The notes: a model not told the origin generated them from the sequence alone. A DNA stretch of 9,169 bases from CAWEHT01 sp963808455 (GCA_963808455.1 CAWEHT010000128.1:1-9169), one strand, 5' to 3'. Shown: positions 1 through 5,991, counted from the first letter of the stretch. Made by a program: numbers and translations.

Positions 1-259
1 GGTCGGCGTACATGGAGAGGATCACCACGCGCGGGCCAGGGTTGATGTTCTTGAGCTGCGTCAGGGTGTCCAGCCCGTTGAGCTGGGGCATGGCGATATC
101 CAGGACCAGGACGTCGGGGCCCAGCCGCGCCGTCATAGCCAACGCGTTCCAGCCGTTGTCGGCCTCCCCGACGACCTGAATGTCGCCATCGGCTTCCAGC
201 AGCTTACAGATGCCCTGGCGTACGAGATGATGGTCTTCGGCGATCACGACGCGGATCAC
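1..259 (-). CDS. NarL/LuxR-type response regulator, receiver domain (partial, runs off left edge)
   Basis: This is the N-terminal 86 codons of a two-component response regulator; the rest, presumably including a helix-turn-helix output domain, lies beyond the window. Translation from the GTG at 259-257 gives a receiver domain with the acidic pair Glu8-Asp9 (IAEDHHLVRQGI), the phospho-acceptor Asp54 in the LVLDIAMP motif, and the conserved Ser82 in VILSMYAD. The LVRQGI and LDIAMPQLNG wording is typical of the NarL/FixJ subfamily, so a DNA-binding transcription regulator is likely but the output domain is not seen. The GTG start is set by a Shine-Dalgarno GGAGG (complement of 268-272) with an 8-nt spacer. 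It lies 34 nt downstream of the antitoxin gene on the same strand, with no U-tract terminator between, so read-through from the toxin-antitoxin promoter is possible. A partner histidine kinase is not in view. Confidence 0.86.
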   Translation of the reverse strand, partial: MIRVVIAEDHHLVRQGICKLLEADGDIQVVGEADNGWNALAMTARLGPDVLVLDIAMPQLNGLDTLTQLKNINPGPRVVILSMYAD

Positions 260-293
260 GGGGGACACCTCCCCACGGTTTACAAGGAACAGG

Positions 294-551
294 CTACTGA
301 CCGTCGTACTTTTTGCGCAGCTCAGCCAGCGTCTTGACCTTGCCCTCGGCCTTCTGCCGCCGGGCCAGCGCGATGCTCGCCCGAAAATCTGGGTGACAGG
401 CAATCAGGTCATCTGCCACGTCATCGTCAAGCAAGTTGCGCACCACCAGCAAAGGTTCCCCGTTGTCGGTCAGCAGCACCGGCTCCTCGAAAGCCTTCAG
501 TATCTCGTCACGCGCGGCCTTGCCCAAAGTTCCGATATCGACCTTATGCAC
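294..551 (-). CDS. Phd/YefM-like antitoxin of a type II toxin-antitoxin pair
   Basis: An 85-residue protein that should neutralise the adjacent RelE/ParE-like toxin and probably represses their shared promoter. Residues about 5-40 resemble the Phd/YefM fold: a short N-terminal helix region followed by the strand-turn-strand EEPVLLTDNGEPLLVVRNL (residues 22-40), matching the family pattern 'PV.I..NG.P..V'. The charged C-terminal part (about 55-85, FRASIALARRQKAEGKVKT...) is the kind of tail that wraps the toxin. The start is GTG at 551-549, chosen because a Shine-Dalgarno GGGAGG (complement of 558-563) sits 6 nt upstream, inside the toxin gene. The first 8 nt overlap the toxin's end, suggesting translational coupling. 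The toxin-first order is the reverse of the usual phd-doc/yefM-yoeB order but is common in HigBA-like and some RelE-type loci. Family assignment is by motif only. Confidence 0.84.
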   Translation of the reverse strand: MHKVDIGTLGKAARDEILKAFEEPVLLTDNGEPLLVVRNLLDDDVADDLIACHPDFRASIALARRQKAEGKVKTLAELRKKYDGQ

Positions 552-840
552 CGCCCACCTCCCGCAGATACGCCAGCGACTGCTCCTTGCTCAACACGCG
601 GAGCACAGTCACCGAGCGCACCGTCTCGTCAACGTCGTAGAACACGCGATAGTCACCTTCGCGCAGCCTGTATCCTGGCGACTCAACGCCATGAAGCCGC
701 TTAATTCGTGCCCGGCTGACATGCTGCGGCTCGTGGCGAAGCTGATGCTCGATCGCACGCAGGACGGCGCTGCGGTCGAAGGCGCGTATCACGTCAAGGT
801 CCTCTTCGGCTTGCTGCACGAACTCGATCTGATACGGCAT
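544..840 (-). CDS. RelE/ParE-family toxin
   Basis: A 98-residue basic protein of the RelE/ParE superfamily. RelE-type members cleave mRNA on the ribosome and ParE-type members poison DNA gyrase; the sequence does not settle which. The family signature is clear: an N-terminal strand (MPYQIEFVQQAEEDLD), helices rich in charged residues (about 11-40), the basic stretch RARIKRLHG (43-51), then the diagnostic YRLREGDYRVFYDVDE (57-72) and VTVLRVLSKEQSLA (77-90). Arg58, Arg60, Arg65 and Arg81 sit where RelE-type toxins carry RNA-contacting or catalytic basic residues. The start taken is ATG at 840-838; a GTG one codon upstream (843) is possible and neither has a strong ribosome site. The length is normal for the family and the gene looks intact. 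It precedes and overlaps its antitoxin by 8 nt. Confidence 0.86.
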   Translation of the reverse strand: MPYQIEFVQQAEEDLDVIRAFDRSAVLRAIEHQLRHEPQHVSRARIKRLHGVESPGYRLREGDYRVFYDVDETVRSVTVLRVLSKEQSLAYLREVGGA

Positions 841-875
841 CACGTTTGCCCACGGTCAATCATGGTCCCAGCTTC

Positions 876-884
876 ATTGTACCA
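876..884 (-). promoter_or_regulatory. Candidate extended -10 promoter for the toxin-antitoxin genes
   Basis: On the minus strand these bases read TGGTACAAT. This is a -10 box TACAAT (5 of 6 to consensus) preceded by the TGn of an extended -10 element. No good -35 box is seen at 16-19 nt upstream, which is tolerable for extended -10 promoters. Transcription would start near 869, giving a leader of about 30 nt before the toxin ATG at 840. Seen by eye only. Confidence 0.45.
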
Positions 885-972
885 CATCCGCCATTGGCAC
901 ATGGAAAGAGAGCAGATTCTGCGTGTCTATGTTCAACTTACCGGCCCTGTGTGAGAAATCATTTGTGCCAGC

Positions 973-1001
973 TTGACGGAACGCATTACTTACATTAGTA
1001 T
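973..1001 (+). promoter_or_regulatory. Candidate sigma-70-type promoter for the cheD-HDOD operon
   Basis: TTGACG at 973-978 (5 of 6 to TTGACA) is followed after exactly 17 nt by TAGTAT at 996-1001 (4 of 6 to TATAAT). An overlapping TATTAT at 999-1004 matches 5 of 6 but at a 20-nt spacing. Transcription would start near 1008, about 45 nt upstream of the cheD ATG. The region is clearly more AT-rich than the flanking genes. It points away from the toxin-antitoxin promoter, so the two could be divergently controlled. Confidence 0.5.
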
Positions 1002-1042
1002 TATGGTTGAACTTCACGCACTCAGGTTGCCCCGCACGCTGT

Positions 1043-1046
1043 GAGG
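1043..1046 (+). promoter_or_regulatory. Shine-Dalgarno site deciding the cheD start
   Basis: GAGG with a 6-nt spacer to the ATG at 1053. An in-frame GTG at 1041 would overlap this site and has no ribosome site of its own, so the ATG is preferred. Confidence 0.5.
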
Positions 1047-1052
1047 TCGCTG

Positions 1053-1730
1053 ATGGCTCGCTCTGAGGACGGCCAGGAGACACTGCCCACCCACCTCATC
1101 CTCGTTGGGCTTGGCAAAATGGAAGTCAGTGAGGATCCAGAAGCCACGCTCCGCGCCTTTGGGATTGGGTTGACTGTGGCCGTTTCCGCCTATGATCCGG
1201 TACGGATGGCCGGTGGCATGCTGCATGCCATGCTCCCGCACAACAACATGGTGACCCAGGCGCCCACCAAGTTTGTGGACACGGGTATCCGCGCCTTGAA
1301 AGAGTCCCTCCTCGCTATGGGCCTGGCTGAAGATCGGCTTATCTGGCGCTTCACGGGCGGCGGGCAGGTGTTGGGCACCGCGCGCGCTGACATCCTATCG
1401 AACATTGCCAGGGAGAACATCGCCTCTGCCACCGATACCGCCGCCCGGTGTGGCATGGCCATCTTCCCCTGTGAAGTCGGCGGTCACAAGGGGCGCGCGG
1501 CCTCTTTGCGCATGGCCGATGGGCGCTTGCAAGTTTGCGACTCCGAAGGGCATTGCCTGGATTTCGATGCGCCTGCGCCGGCACGCGCAGTGTACCTTTC
1601 GGACGAAGTCGCCCAAGACAGGAGCTATGAGGCCGGCTTGCCCGCCGTCGCCCGCGCCGAGGCGCCGAAGGCGGGAGGACCCATGCACGGTGACCTCACC
1701 GATGGGCCACCCCGGGAGGCCGCACAATGA
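1053..1730 (+). CDS. cheD: CheD-family chemoreceptor deamidase homologue lacking the catalytic cysteine
   Basis: CheD enzymes deamidate specific glutamines of methyl-accepting chemotaxis receptors and bind CheC. This 225-residue protein carries the whole family scaffold: VGLGKMEVSEDP (18-29), FGIGLTVAVSAYDP (36-49), GGMLHAMLP (54-62), the FTGGGQV segment, NIARENI and VGGHKGRAASL. However, the family motif 'T-L-G-x-G-S-C-V-A-V' reads A-F-G-I-G-L-T-V-A-V. The catalytic Cys (Cys27 in the Thermotoga protein) is Thr41 (codon ACT, 1173-1175) and the catalytic Thr is Ala35, while the catalytic His is kept as His58 at the right spacing. Deamidase activity is therefore unlikely. An extra C-terminal tail of about 45 residues, rich in Ala, Pro and Gly, extends beyond the usual ~160-residue length. 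The stop overlaps the ATG of the first HDOD gene (ATGA, 1727-1730), indicating co-translation. No receptor, CheA, CheB, CheC or CheR gene is in the window. Confidence 0.85.
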   Translation: MARSEDGQETLPTHLILVGLGKMEVSEDPEATLRAFGIGLTVAVSAYDPVRMAGGMLHAMLPHNNMVTQAPTKFVDTGIRALKESLLAMGLAEDRLIWRFTGGGQVLGTARADILSNIARENIASATDTAARCGMAIFPCEVGGHKGRAASLRMADGRLQVCDSEGHCLDFDAPAPARAVYLSDEVAQDRSYEAGLPAVARAEAPKAGGPMHGDLTDGPPREAAQ

Positions 1731-2611
1731 AAGCCGCGAACCCGGATCTGGGCGTGATCTCCGTGGCGCTGCAGAGGCTGCCACCGCTCCCGCAGGTCAT
1801 CAACCAGGCCATGTGGCTGATGCGGCACGATGTATCGCGGCAAGAGATCGCCAAAGTCCTGGCCCTCGACGAGAGCATCACCAGCCTGTGCCTGCGCATG
1901 GTCAACTCGGCCTACTACTCGCTGCCCCGGCGTGTGGTCTCTCTCAACGAAGCTATCGGCTACCTGGGCTTTGACCTGGTGACCGAGATCATCGTCACGG
2001 CCTCCACGACCAAGTTCTTCGCGCGCTCCATGCCTGCCTATATGATGGACCGCACGGCGCTGTGGCGGCACTCGGCCGCCGTGGCCGCCGGCTGCGATTG
2101 GATCGGGCGCCGGCGCGGCATCCAGCCCTCCTCGGAGCTCTACGTCGCCGGCCTGCTCCACGATATCGGCAAGCTGGCCATCGACCTGCTGCAGAAGCAT
2201 AGCGTCGAGCCCCAAAAGCAACCGGCAGAGTGGGAAAACCCACCCGACGAGGCATCGGAAGAGGTTGACTGGCTGGAGATCGAGAAAGCCTCCATAGGCC
2301 ACAACCACGCCGAGATCGGCGGCATGCTGGCCCAACGCTGGAATCTCACCGACCGGGTGGCCGAAGCCATCGCCTGCCATCATGCCCCCAACAACGCCAC
2401 GGTGGATCCGACCTTTGCGGCCGCCGTGCACGTGGCCAACGTGGCCGCCACCATGTGTGGCATCGGCGTGGGCATCGGCGGCCTGCGCCTGACGCTGGAT
2501 GACACTGCCCTCGACCGCCTGTCTCTCACCCCTCTGGACATCAGCGAGTTGATGGTGGCCATCCTCGACGCGGTCGACAAGGCTGAGGCCCTCCTGGGCA
2601 TGAGCCGATAA
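1727..2611 (+). CDS. HDOD domain protein, copy 1
   Basis: A 294-residue single-domain HDOD protein. HDOD is a relative of HD phosphohydrolases found in bacterial signalling proteins; its biochemical activity is mostly undefined. The N-terminal helical part (about 10-100: LPPLPQVINQAM, VLALDESITSLCLRMVNSAYYS, AIGYLGFDLVTEIIV) is the classic HDOD opening. The HD-like part keeps potential metal ligands: His115 (LWRHS), His145-Asp146 (LLHDIGKL), His192/His194 (GHNHAEIGGML), His218-His219 (ACHHA) and His235. The HD signature is thus less degenerate than in many HDOD proteins and metal binding is plausible, though unproven. There is no signal peptide or membrane segment, so it is cytoplasmic. The ATG overlaps the cheD stop, with GGGAGG at 1714-1719 and a 7-nt spacer. 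It is about 85% identical in protein sequence to the next gene (hand count, roughly 44 substitutions and one 1-residue indel over about 292 positions). Confidence 0.92.
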   Translation: MKAANPDLGVISVALQRLPPLPQVINQAMWLMRHDVSRQEIAKVLALDESITSLCLRMVNSAYYSLPRRVVSLNEAIGYLGFDLVTEIIVTASTTKFFARSMPAYMMDRTALWRHSAAVAAGCDWIGRRRGIQPSSELYVAGLLHDIGKLAIDLLQKHSVEPQKQPAEWENPPDEASEEVDWLEIEKASIGHNHAEIGGMLAQRWNLTDRVAEAIACHHAPNNATVDPTFAAAVHVANVAATMCGIGVGIGGLRLTLDDTALDRLSLTPLDISELMVAILDAVDKAEALLGMSR

Positions 2612-2663
2612 TAGCCTGCGGGCGAGGGGTCACCCTTCCCCGCCACCCCCTGGGGATGAGCCG
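2593..2663 (+). repeat. Short direct repeat flanking the HDOD1-HDOD2 spacer
   Basis: The 15-mer CCTGGGCATGAGCCG at 2593-2607, spanning the last codons of HDOD copy 1, recurs as CCTGGGGATGAGCCG at 2649-2663 (14 of 15 identical), directly before the TTG start of copy 2. It could be a footprint of the duplication event. The second copy also supplies the GGGG at 2652-2655 that may act as the ribosome site. Chance is not excluded. Confidence 0.35.
2621..2644 (+). other. Hairpin in the HDOD1-HDOD2 intergenic gap
   Basis: GGCG-A-GGG (2621-2628) can pair with CCC-CGCC (2638-2644), giving a 7-bp GC stem with one bulged A and a 9-nt loop. There is no following U-tract, so it is not a standard terminator. 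It might stabilise the upstream mRNA or tune translation of copy 2, whose start lies 20 nt further on. Confidence 0.3.
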
Positions 2664-3599
2664 TTGAAAGCCGTAAGCCCGGAACTGAACCGCATCATCT
2701 CTGTCGCGCTGCAAAGGCTGCCACCGCTTCCGCAGGTCATCAATCAGGCCATGCGGCTCATGCAACAGGATGTGGCGCGGCAAGAGGTCGCCAGGGTCCT
2801 GGCGCTCGACGAGAGCATCACCAGCCTGTGCCTGCGCATGGTCAACTCGGCCTACTACTCGCTGCCCCGGCGTGTGGTCTCGCTCAACGATGCCATCGGC
2901 TTCCTGGGCTTTGACCTGGTGACCGAGATCATCGTCACGGCCTCCACGACCAGGCTCTTCGTGCGCTCCGTGCCTGCCTATATGATGGACCGCACGGCAC
3001 TGTGGCGCCACTCGGCCGCCGTGGCCGCGGGCTGCGACTGGATCGGGCGCCGGCGCGGCATACACCCTACCTCGGAGCTCTACGTCGCCGGCCTGCTCCA
3101 CGATATCGGCAAGCTGGCCATCGACCTGCTCCAGAAGCACGGCGTCGAGCCCCAAAGACAGCCCGCCTGCTGGGAGAGCCTGCCCGACGAGGGTGCTGAG
3201 GAGGTTGACTGGCTGGAGATCGAGAGGGCTTCGATAGGCCATGACCACGCCGAGATCGGCGGCATGTTGGCCCAGCGCTGGCGCCTCACCGAGCGGACCG
3301 TCGAGGGCATCGCCTGTCATCACAACCCCTCGGCCGCCACGGTGGACCCAGATTTTGCGGCCGCCGTGCACGTGGCCAATGTAGCGGCCACCATGTGCGG
3401 CATCGGCGTGGGCATCGGCGGCCTGCGCGTGACACTCGATGACATAGCCCTCGCGCGCCTCTCGCTCACCCCCCTGGACATCAGCGAGCTCATAGTCCAC
3501 ATATCCGATTCGGTCGACAAGGCCGAGGCCCTCCTGGGCATGCACGAGGGCACCATCGACGCGACGTCTTCCTTTAGCGGCATCAGCAGAAGGCGCTGA
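2664..3599 (+). CDS. HDOD domain protein, copy 2
   Basis: A 311-residue paralogue of the preceding gene with the same single-domain HDOD architecture. It keeps the same putative ligands shifted by one residue: His116, His146-Asp147, His193/His195, His219-His220 and His236. It differs mainly at the extreme N-terminus (one inserted residue), in the linker after LLQKH (about 160-180), around the ACHH motif (about 207-231) and near the C-terminus. It also gains an 18-residue polar tail (HEGTIDATSSFSGISRRR) absent from copy 1. The start is TTG at 2664: it aligns exactly with the ATG of copy 1 (MKA then SPEL versus NPDL), and GGGG at 2652-2655 is 8 nt upstream; the ATG at 2656 is out of frame. It lies 52 nt after copy 1 and 23 nt before the aldolase gene, consistent with one operon. 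The two proteins could form heteromers or read different inputs; that is inference. Confidence 0.92.
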   Translation: MKAVSPELNRIISVALQRLPPLPQVINQAMRLMQQDVARQEVARVLALDESITSLCLRMVNSAYYSLPRRVVSLNDAIGFLGFDLVTEIIVTASTTRLFVRSVPAYMMDRTALWRHSAAVAAGCDWIGRRRGIHPTSELYVAGLLHDIGKLAIDLLQKHGVEPQRQPACWESLPDEGAEEVDWLEIERASIGHDHAEIGGMLAQRWRLTERTVEGIACHHNPSAATVDPDFAAAVHVANVAATMCGIGVGIGGLRVTLDDIALARLSLTPLDISELIVHISDSVDKAEALLGMHEGTIDATSSFSGISRRR

Positions 3600-3622
3600 G
3601 CCCCATCCGAAATAGCGAAGGC

Positions 3623-4664
3623 ATGTACAAATACAGTTTTCAAAATGATTATGCTGAAGGGGCGCATCCCAGGATCCTGGACGCCCTGGTGAGGACCAAT
3701 CTGGCTCAGGAGCCCGGCTATGGCGAGGACCGCTACTGCCTCGAAGCGACGGCAGCGATCCGGAACGCCATGGGGAACGCCGAGGCGGATATCCACTTCG
3801 TAAGCGGCGGCACGCAGGCGAATCAGGTCGCCCTGTCCTCGTTCCTCAGGCCGTTCGAATCCGTGATCGCCGTGGATTCGGGCCATATCAGCGTGCATGA
3901 GGCCGGTGCGATCGAGACGACGGGGCACAAGATCAGCTCGATTCGAGGCCTCGATGGGAAGGCCACCGTCCCGGAAATCGAAGAGGTGATCGCCGCCCAT
4001 GGCGACGAACACATGGTGAAGCCGCGAGCCCTCTACATCTCGCATTCCACCGAGGTGGGCACGATCTACTCGGCAAGGGAGCTGCAGGCTATCTCGGAAA
4101 CCTGCAAGCGGCTGAAGCTTTACCTCTACTTGGATGGGGCGAGGCTCGGGTCGGCACTCACCTCCAGGGTATCCGACATCAACCTTGGCGAGCTGAGCCG
4201 GCTGGTGGACGCTTTCTATATCGGGGGCACCAAGAACGGCGCGCTGATCGGCGAAGCCCTGGTGATCAACCACCCGCAACTCAAGCCTGACTTTCGCTAC
4301 GTGATGAAACAGCGAGGGGCCTTGCTCTCGAAAGGCCGTTTGCTCGGGATCCAGTTCCTGGAGCTGTTCCGGGATGATCTGTTCTTTAAGCTCGCCCGGC
4401 ACGCCAACGAGATGGCCGAGAGGTTGGCGCTGGGCATAGTCAACAAGGGATATGCCTTCCAGACCGATTCACCCACGAATCAAATCTTTCCAGTCCTCCC
4501 CAACCGGGTCATCGAGCGGCTGAGCCAGATGTATTCCTTCCACGTATGGTGCAAGGTTGAACGACCGGAGCTCGGTGGTGCGACTGGTGACCTCGTGGGC
4601 CACCAGCGAGGCAGCCGTCGACGGATTCCTGGCGGACCTCGAGGCCGTGAGCCAGCCCGGGTAA
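3623..4664 (+). CDS. Threonine aldolase / beta-eliminating lyase family PLP enzyme (one frameshift near the 3' end)
   Basis: A fold-type I PLP enzyme of the low-specificity threonine aldolase family, which splits L-threonine or allo-threonine into glycine and acetaldehyde; the actual substrate is not determined. The N-terminus NDYAEGAHPRIL (8-19) is the family opening. SGGTQANQVALSS (61-73) binds the cofactor phosphate, Asp171 in LYLDGARLGSAL contacts the PLP ring, and Lys204 in FYIGGTKNGAL is the Schiff-base lysine. The family C-terminus is in the +1 frame. After ...WCKV (about 4553-4562), the frame starting at 4563 gives DRSSVVRLVTSWATSEAAV and continues FLADLEAVSQPG to TAA at 4662-4664. 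One extra base or two missing bases near 4556-4562 restores a normal 346-347-residue protein. As written, the first frame runs on to 4768 with an unrelated tail that enters the adaptor gene on the other strand. The start ATG at 3623 fits the family; its ribosome site is weak. Confidence 0.85.
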
Positions 4665-4678
4665 GGCCCCTCTCGGCC
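4643..4678. terminator. Possible bidirectional hairpin at the convergent gene ends
   Basis: GGCCGTGAG (4643-4651) can pair with CTCTCGGCC (4670-4678): five GC pairs, a T-T mismatch, then three pairs, with an 18-nt loop. It spans the reconstructed aldolase stop and ends 6 nt past the adaptor stop. No U-tract follows in either direction, so intrinsic termination is doubtful. Confidence 0.27.
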
Positions 4679-4683
4679 ATCGC

Positions 4684-5986
4684 TCACTCCTTCCCGAACT
4701 CCACCGACGTCGTCATGCCCCAGCGCAGGCGTGGGTCGGGGTGGGGAAGGGCGACCTCCACGGTGTAGGTCACGTCGCCGGCCTTGGTCTCCGAGCGCGG
4801 CTTGATGTGCGTCACTTTGCCGGCCAGGTTGACGCCCGGCAGGGCATCCACGGTCACCTGCACCGCCTGGCCCTCGCTGATCTGCACCACTTCCTTCTCG
4901 GTCAGGTTATCGGTGAGCAGCCGCCAACCGCTCGTGTCGGCCAGGCTGACCACGGCCGCGCCTGGCGCCATGTATTGGCCCACCTGAAGGTCCAGCGCCC
5001 CGATGGTGCCGGCGAACGGGGCGACCAGCGTGGCATCCGCCAGGGCAGCGCGGGCCTGGTCAACGCCGGCCTGGGCGACCTGGACGCCCGCCTCGCTTAC
5101 GGCCACGTCCTCACGGCGGGCGCCGGCTTTGGTGAGCGCCAGCTGCGCCTGGGCGCCGCCCAGCGTGGCCTCGGCCTGGGCGATTTGTTCTGGCGTTGAC
5201 CCCGCCTTGGCCTGGGCCAGCGCGGCCTGGCCCTCCGCCACCTGGGCGCGCAGCACGTCAACGTCGGTCTGGGTGGGGCCGTTCTGCAGCGCGGCATAGT
5301 TCGCCTTGGCCGCGGCCAGCTTCAATGTGGCGTCCTGGAGCGCCAACGCCTGTGGTGAAGCGGCCACGTCAGGCGTGAAGGCGATCTTGTCATAGTCGGC
5401 CTGGGCCGAGCGCACGGCGGCCTCGGCCTGGAGCAGGTCGGCCTGGGAAGCAGCCAACGTCTCAGGGCGCGTGCCGGCCAGCGAGGCGGCCAGCTGCGCC
5501 TCCAGCATGCTCAGGTGCGCCTCGGCTACCCCGATCTGCTCCTGGGTCGGCCCGGCCTTCGCCTGGGCCAGCGCGGCTGCGGCGCGGTCAACCTCTGCCT
5601 GGCCGTTAGCGATCTGCGCGTCGCCGCGGGGCCGCGGCCGTCTGGGCCAGCGTCGCCTGGGCCTGGGCCAGCGTTCCTTGAGCCACGGCCAGGGCCGTCT
5701 GCAGGTCAGCATCCTCCAGGCGCAGCAGCGGCTGGCCGGCCTGCACCCGGTCGCCCTCGCTGACCAGCACCGCCGCCAGCGTCCCACCGCGCTTGAAGGC
5801 CAGGTCGACCTCGCGCAGCGGGTGGACGTAGGCCTCCGCGCTCACGATGGGCTGCGCCTGGGCCGGGCCGGGCGTTGCGACGGCAGCCGCCTGCGCGCCT
5901 CCGGCGCACCCGCTGGCCAGGCTGGCCAATCCCAAAAGCACTACTATACTCACCGCCATGAGCACGAAGCGACGTAGGGTGCCCAC
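4684..5986 (-). CDS. HlyD/MacA-like membrane fusion lipoprotein, ABC exporter adaptor (one frameshift)
   Basis: Periplasmic or extracytoplasmic adaptor subunit of an ABC export system. The N-terminus is a lipoprotein signal: RR, a hydrophobic stretch (7-24) and the lipobox LASGC with Cys27 as the lipidated residue. Then come the first half of a lipoyl-like domain (about 65-92, GGTLAAVLVSEGDRVQAGQPLLRL), a very long Ala/Gln/Glu-rich coiled-coil hairpin with recurring QAKAG..QEQI units, the second lipoyl half (ATLVAPFAGTIGALDLQVGQ) and a beta-barrel ending VEFGKE. The reading frame changes near 5623-5638: frame one reads LAQTAAAPR, frame two resumes at DAQIANGQAEVDRAAAAL (from 5622). One extra base or two missing bases in a GC-only tract joins them into about 433-434 residues. 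The GTG start at 5986 has AGGAGG at 5992-5997 with a 5-nt spacer. It is the last gene of the operon, 35 nt after the permease. Confidence 0.87.
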
Positions 5987-5991
5987 ATTTT

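Larger units (their letters stand above)
1736..3542 (+). repeat. Tandem duplication of the HDOD gene
   Basis: Positions about 1757-2602 repeat at about 2697-3542 with a constant 940-nt offset and no indels. Divergence is patchy. Long blocks are identical at every base including silent sites: 1865-1941 with 2805-2881 (77 nt), 1963-2012 with 2903-2952 (50 nt) and 2130-2190 with 3070-3130 (61 nt). Other parts, notably codons around 160-175 and 206-230 and both ends, differ substantially. This pattern suggests a duplication followed by local gene conversion or strong local constraint. Confidence 0.9.

Noticed and set aside
260..275. GGGG-loop-CCCC mini-hairpin placing the response-regulator ribosome site in its loop
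   Set aside because: The stem is only 4 bp in GC-rich DNA, too little to call a regulatory element.
393..954. Two open frames on the plus strand opposite the toxin-antitoxin genes
   Set aside because: They are antisense to two recognisable overlapping genes, show no family-like sequence, and cross the promoter region.
2541..3545. Long minus-strand open frame (334 codons) opposite HDOD copy 2, with a similar one opposite copy 1
   Set aside because: Both mirror the duplicated HDOD genes, so their resemblance to each other is inherited from the duplication. The translations are His/Gly/Arg-rich low-complexity sequence typical of antisense frames in GC-rich DNA.
3320..4402. 360-codon minus-strand open frame spanning HDOD copy 2 and the aldolase
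   Set aside because: It crosses two unrelated, well-supported plus-strand genes and has no recognisable domain.
5150..5600. Recurring GC-rich motifs (such as CCTGGGCCAG) considered as a DNA repeat array or CRISPR-like element
   Set aside because: Spacing is irregular and the motifs follow the codons of the Ala/Gln-rich coiled-coil of the adaptor; there are no uniform repeats or spacers.
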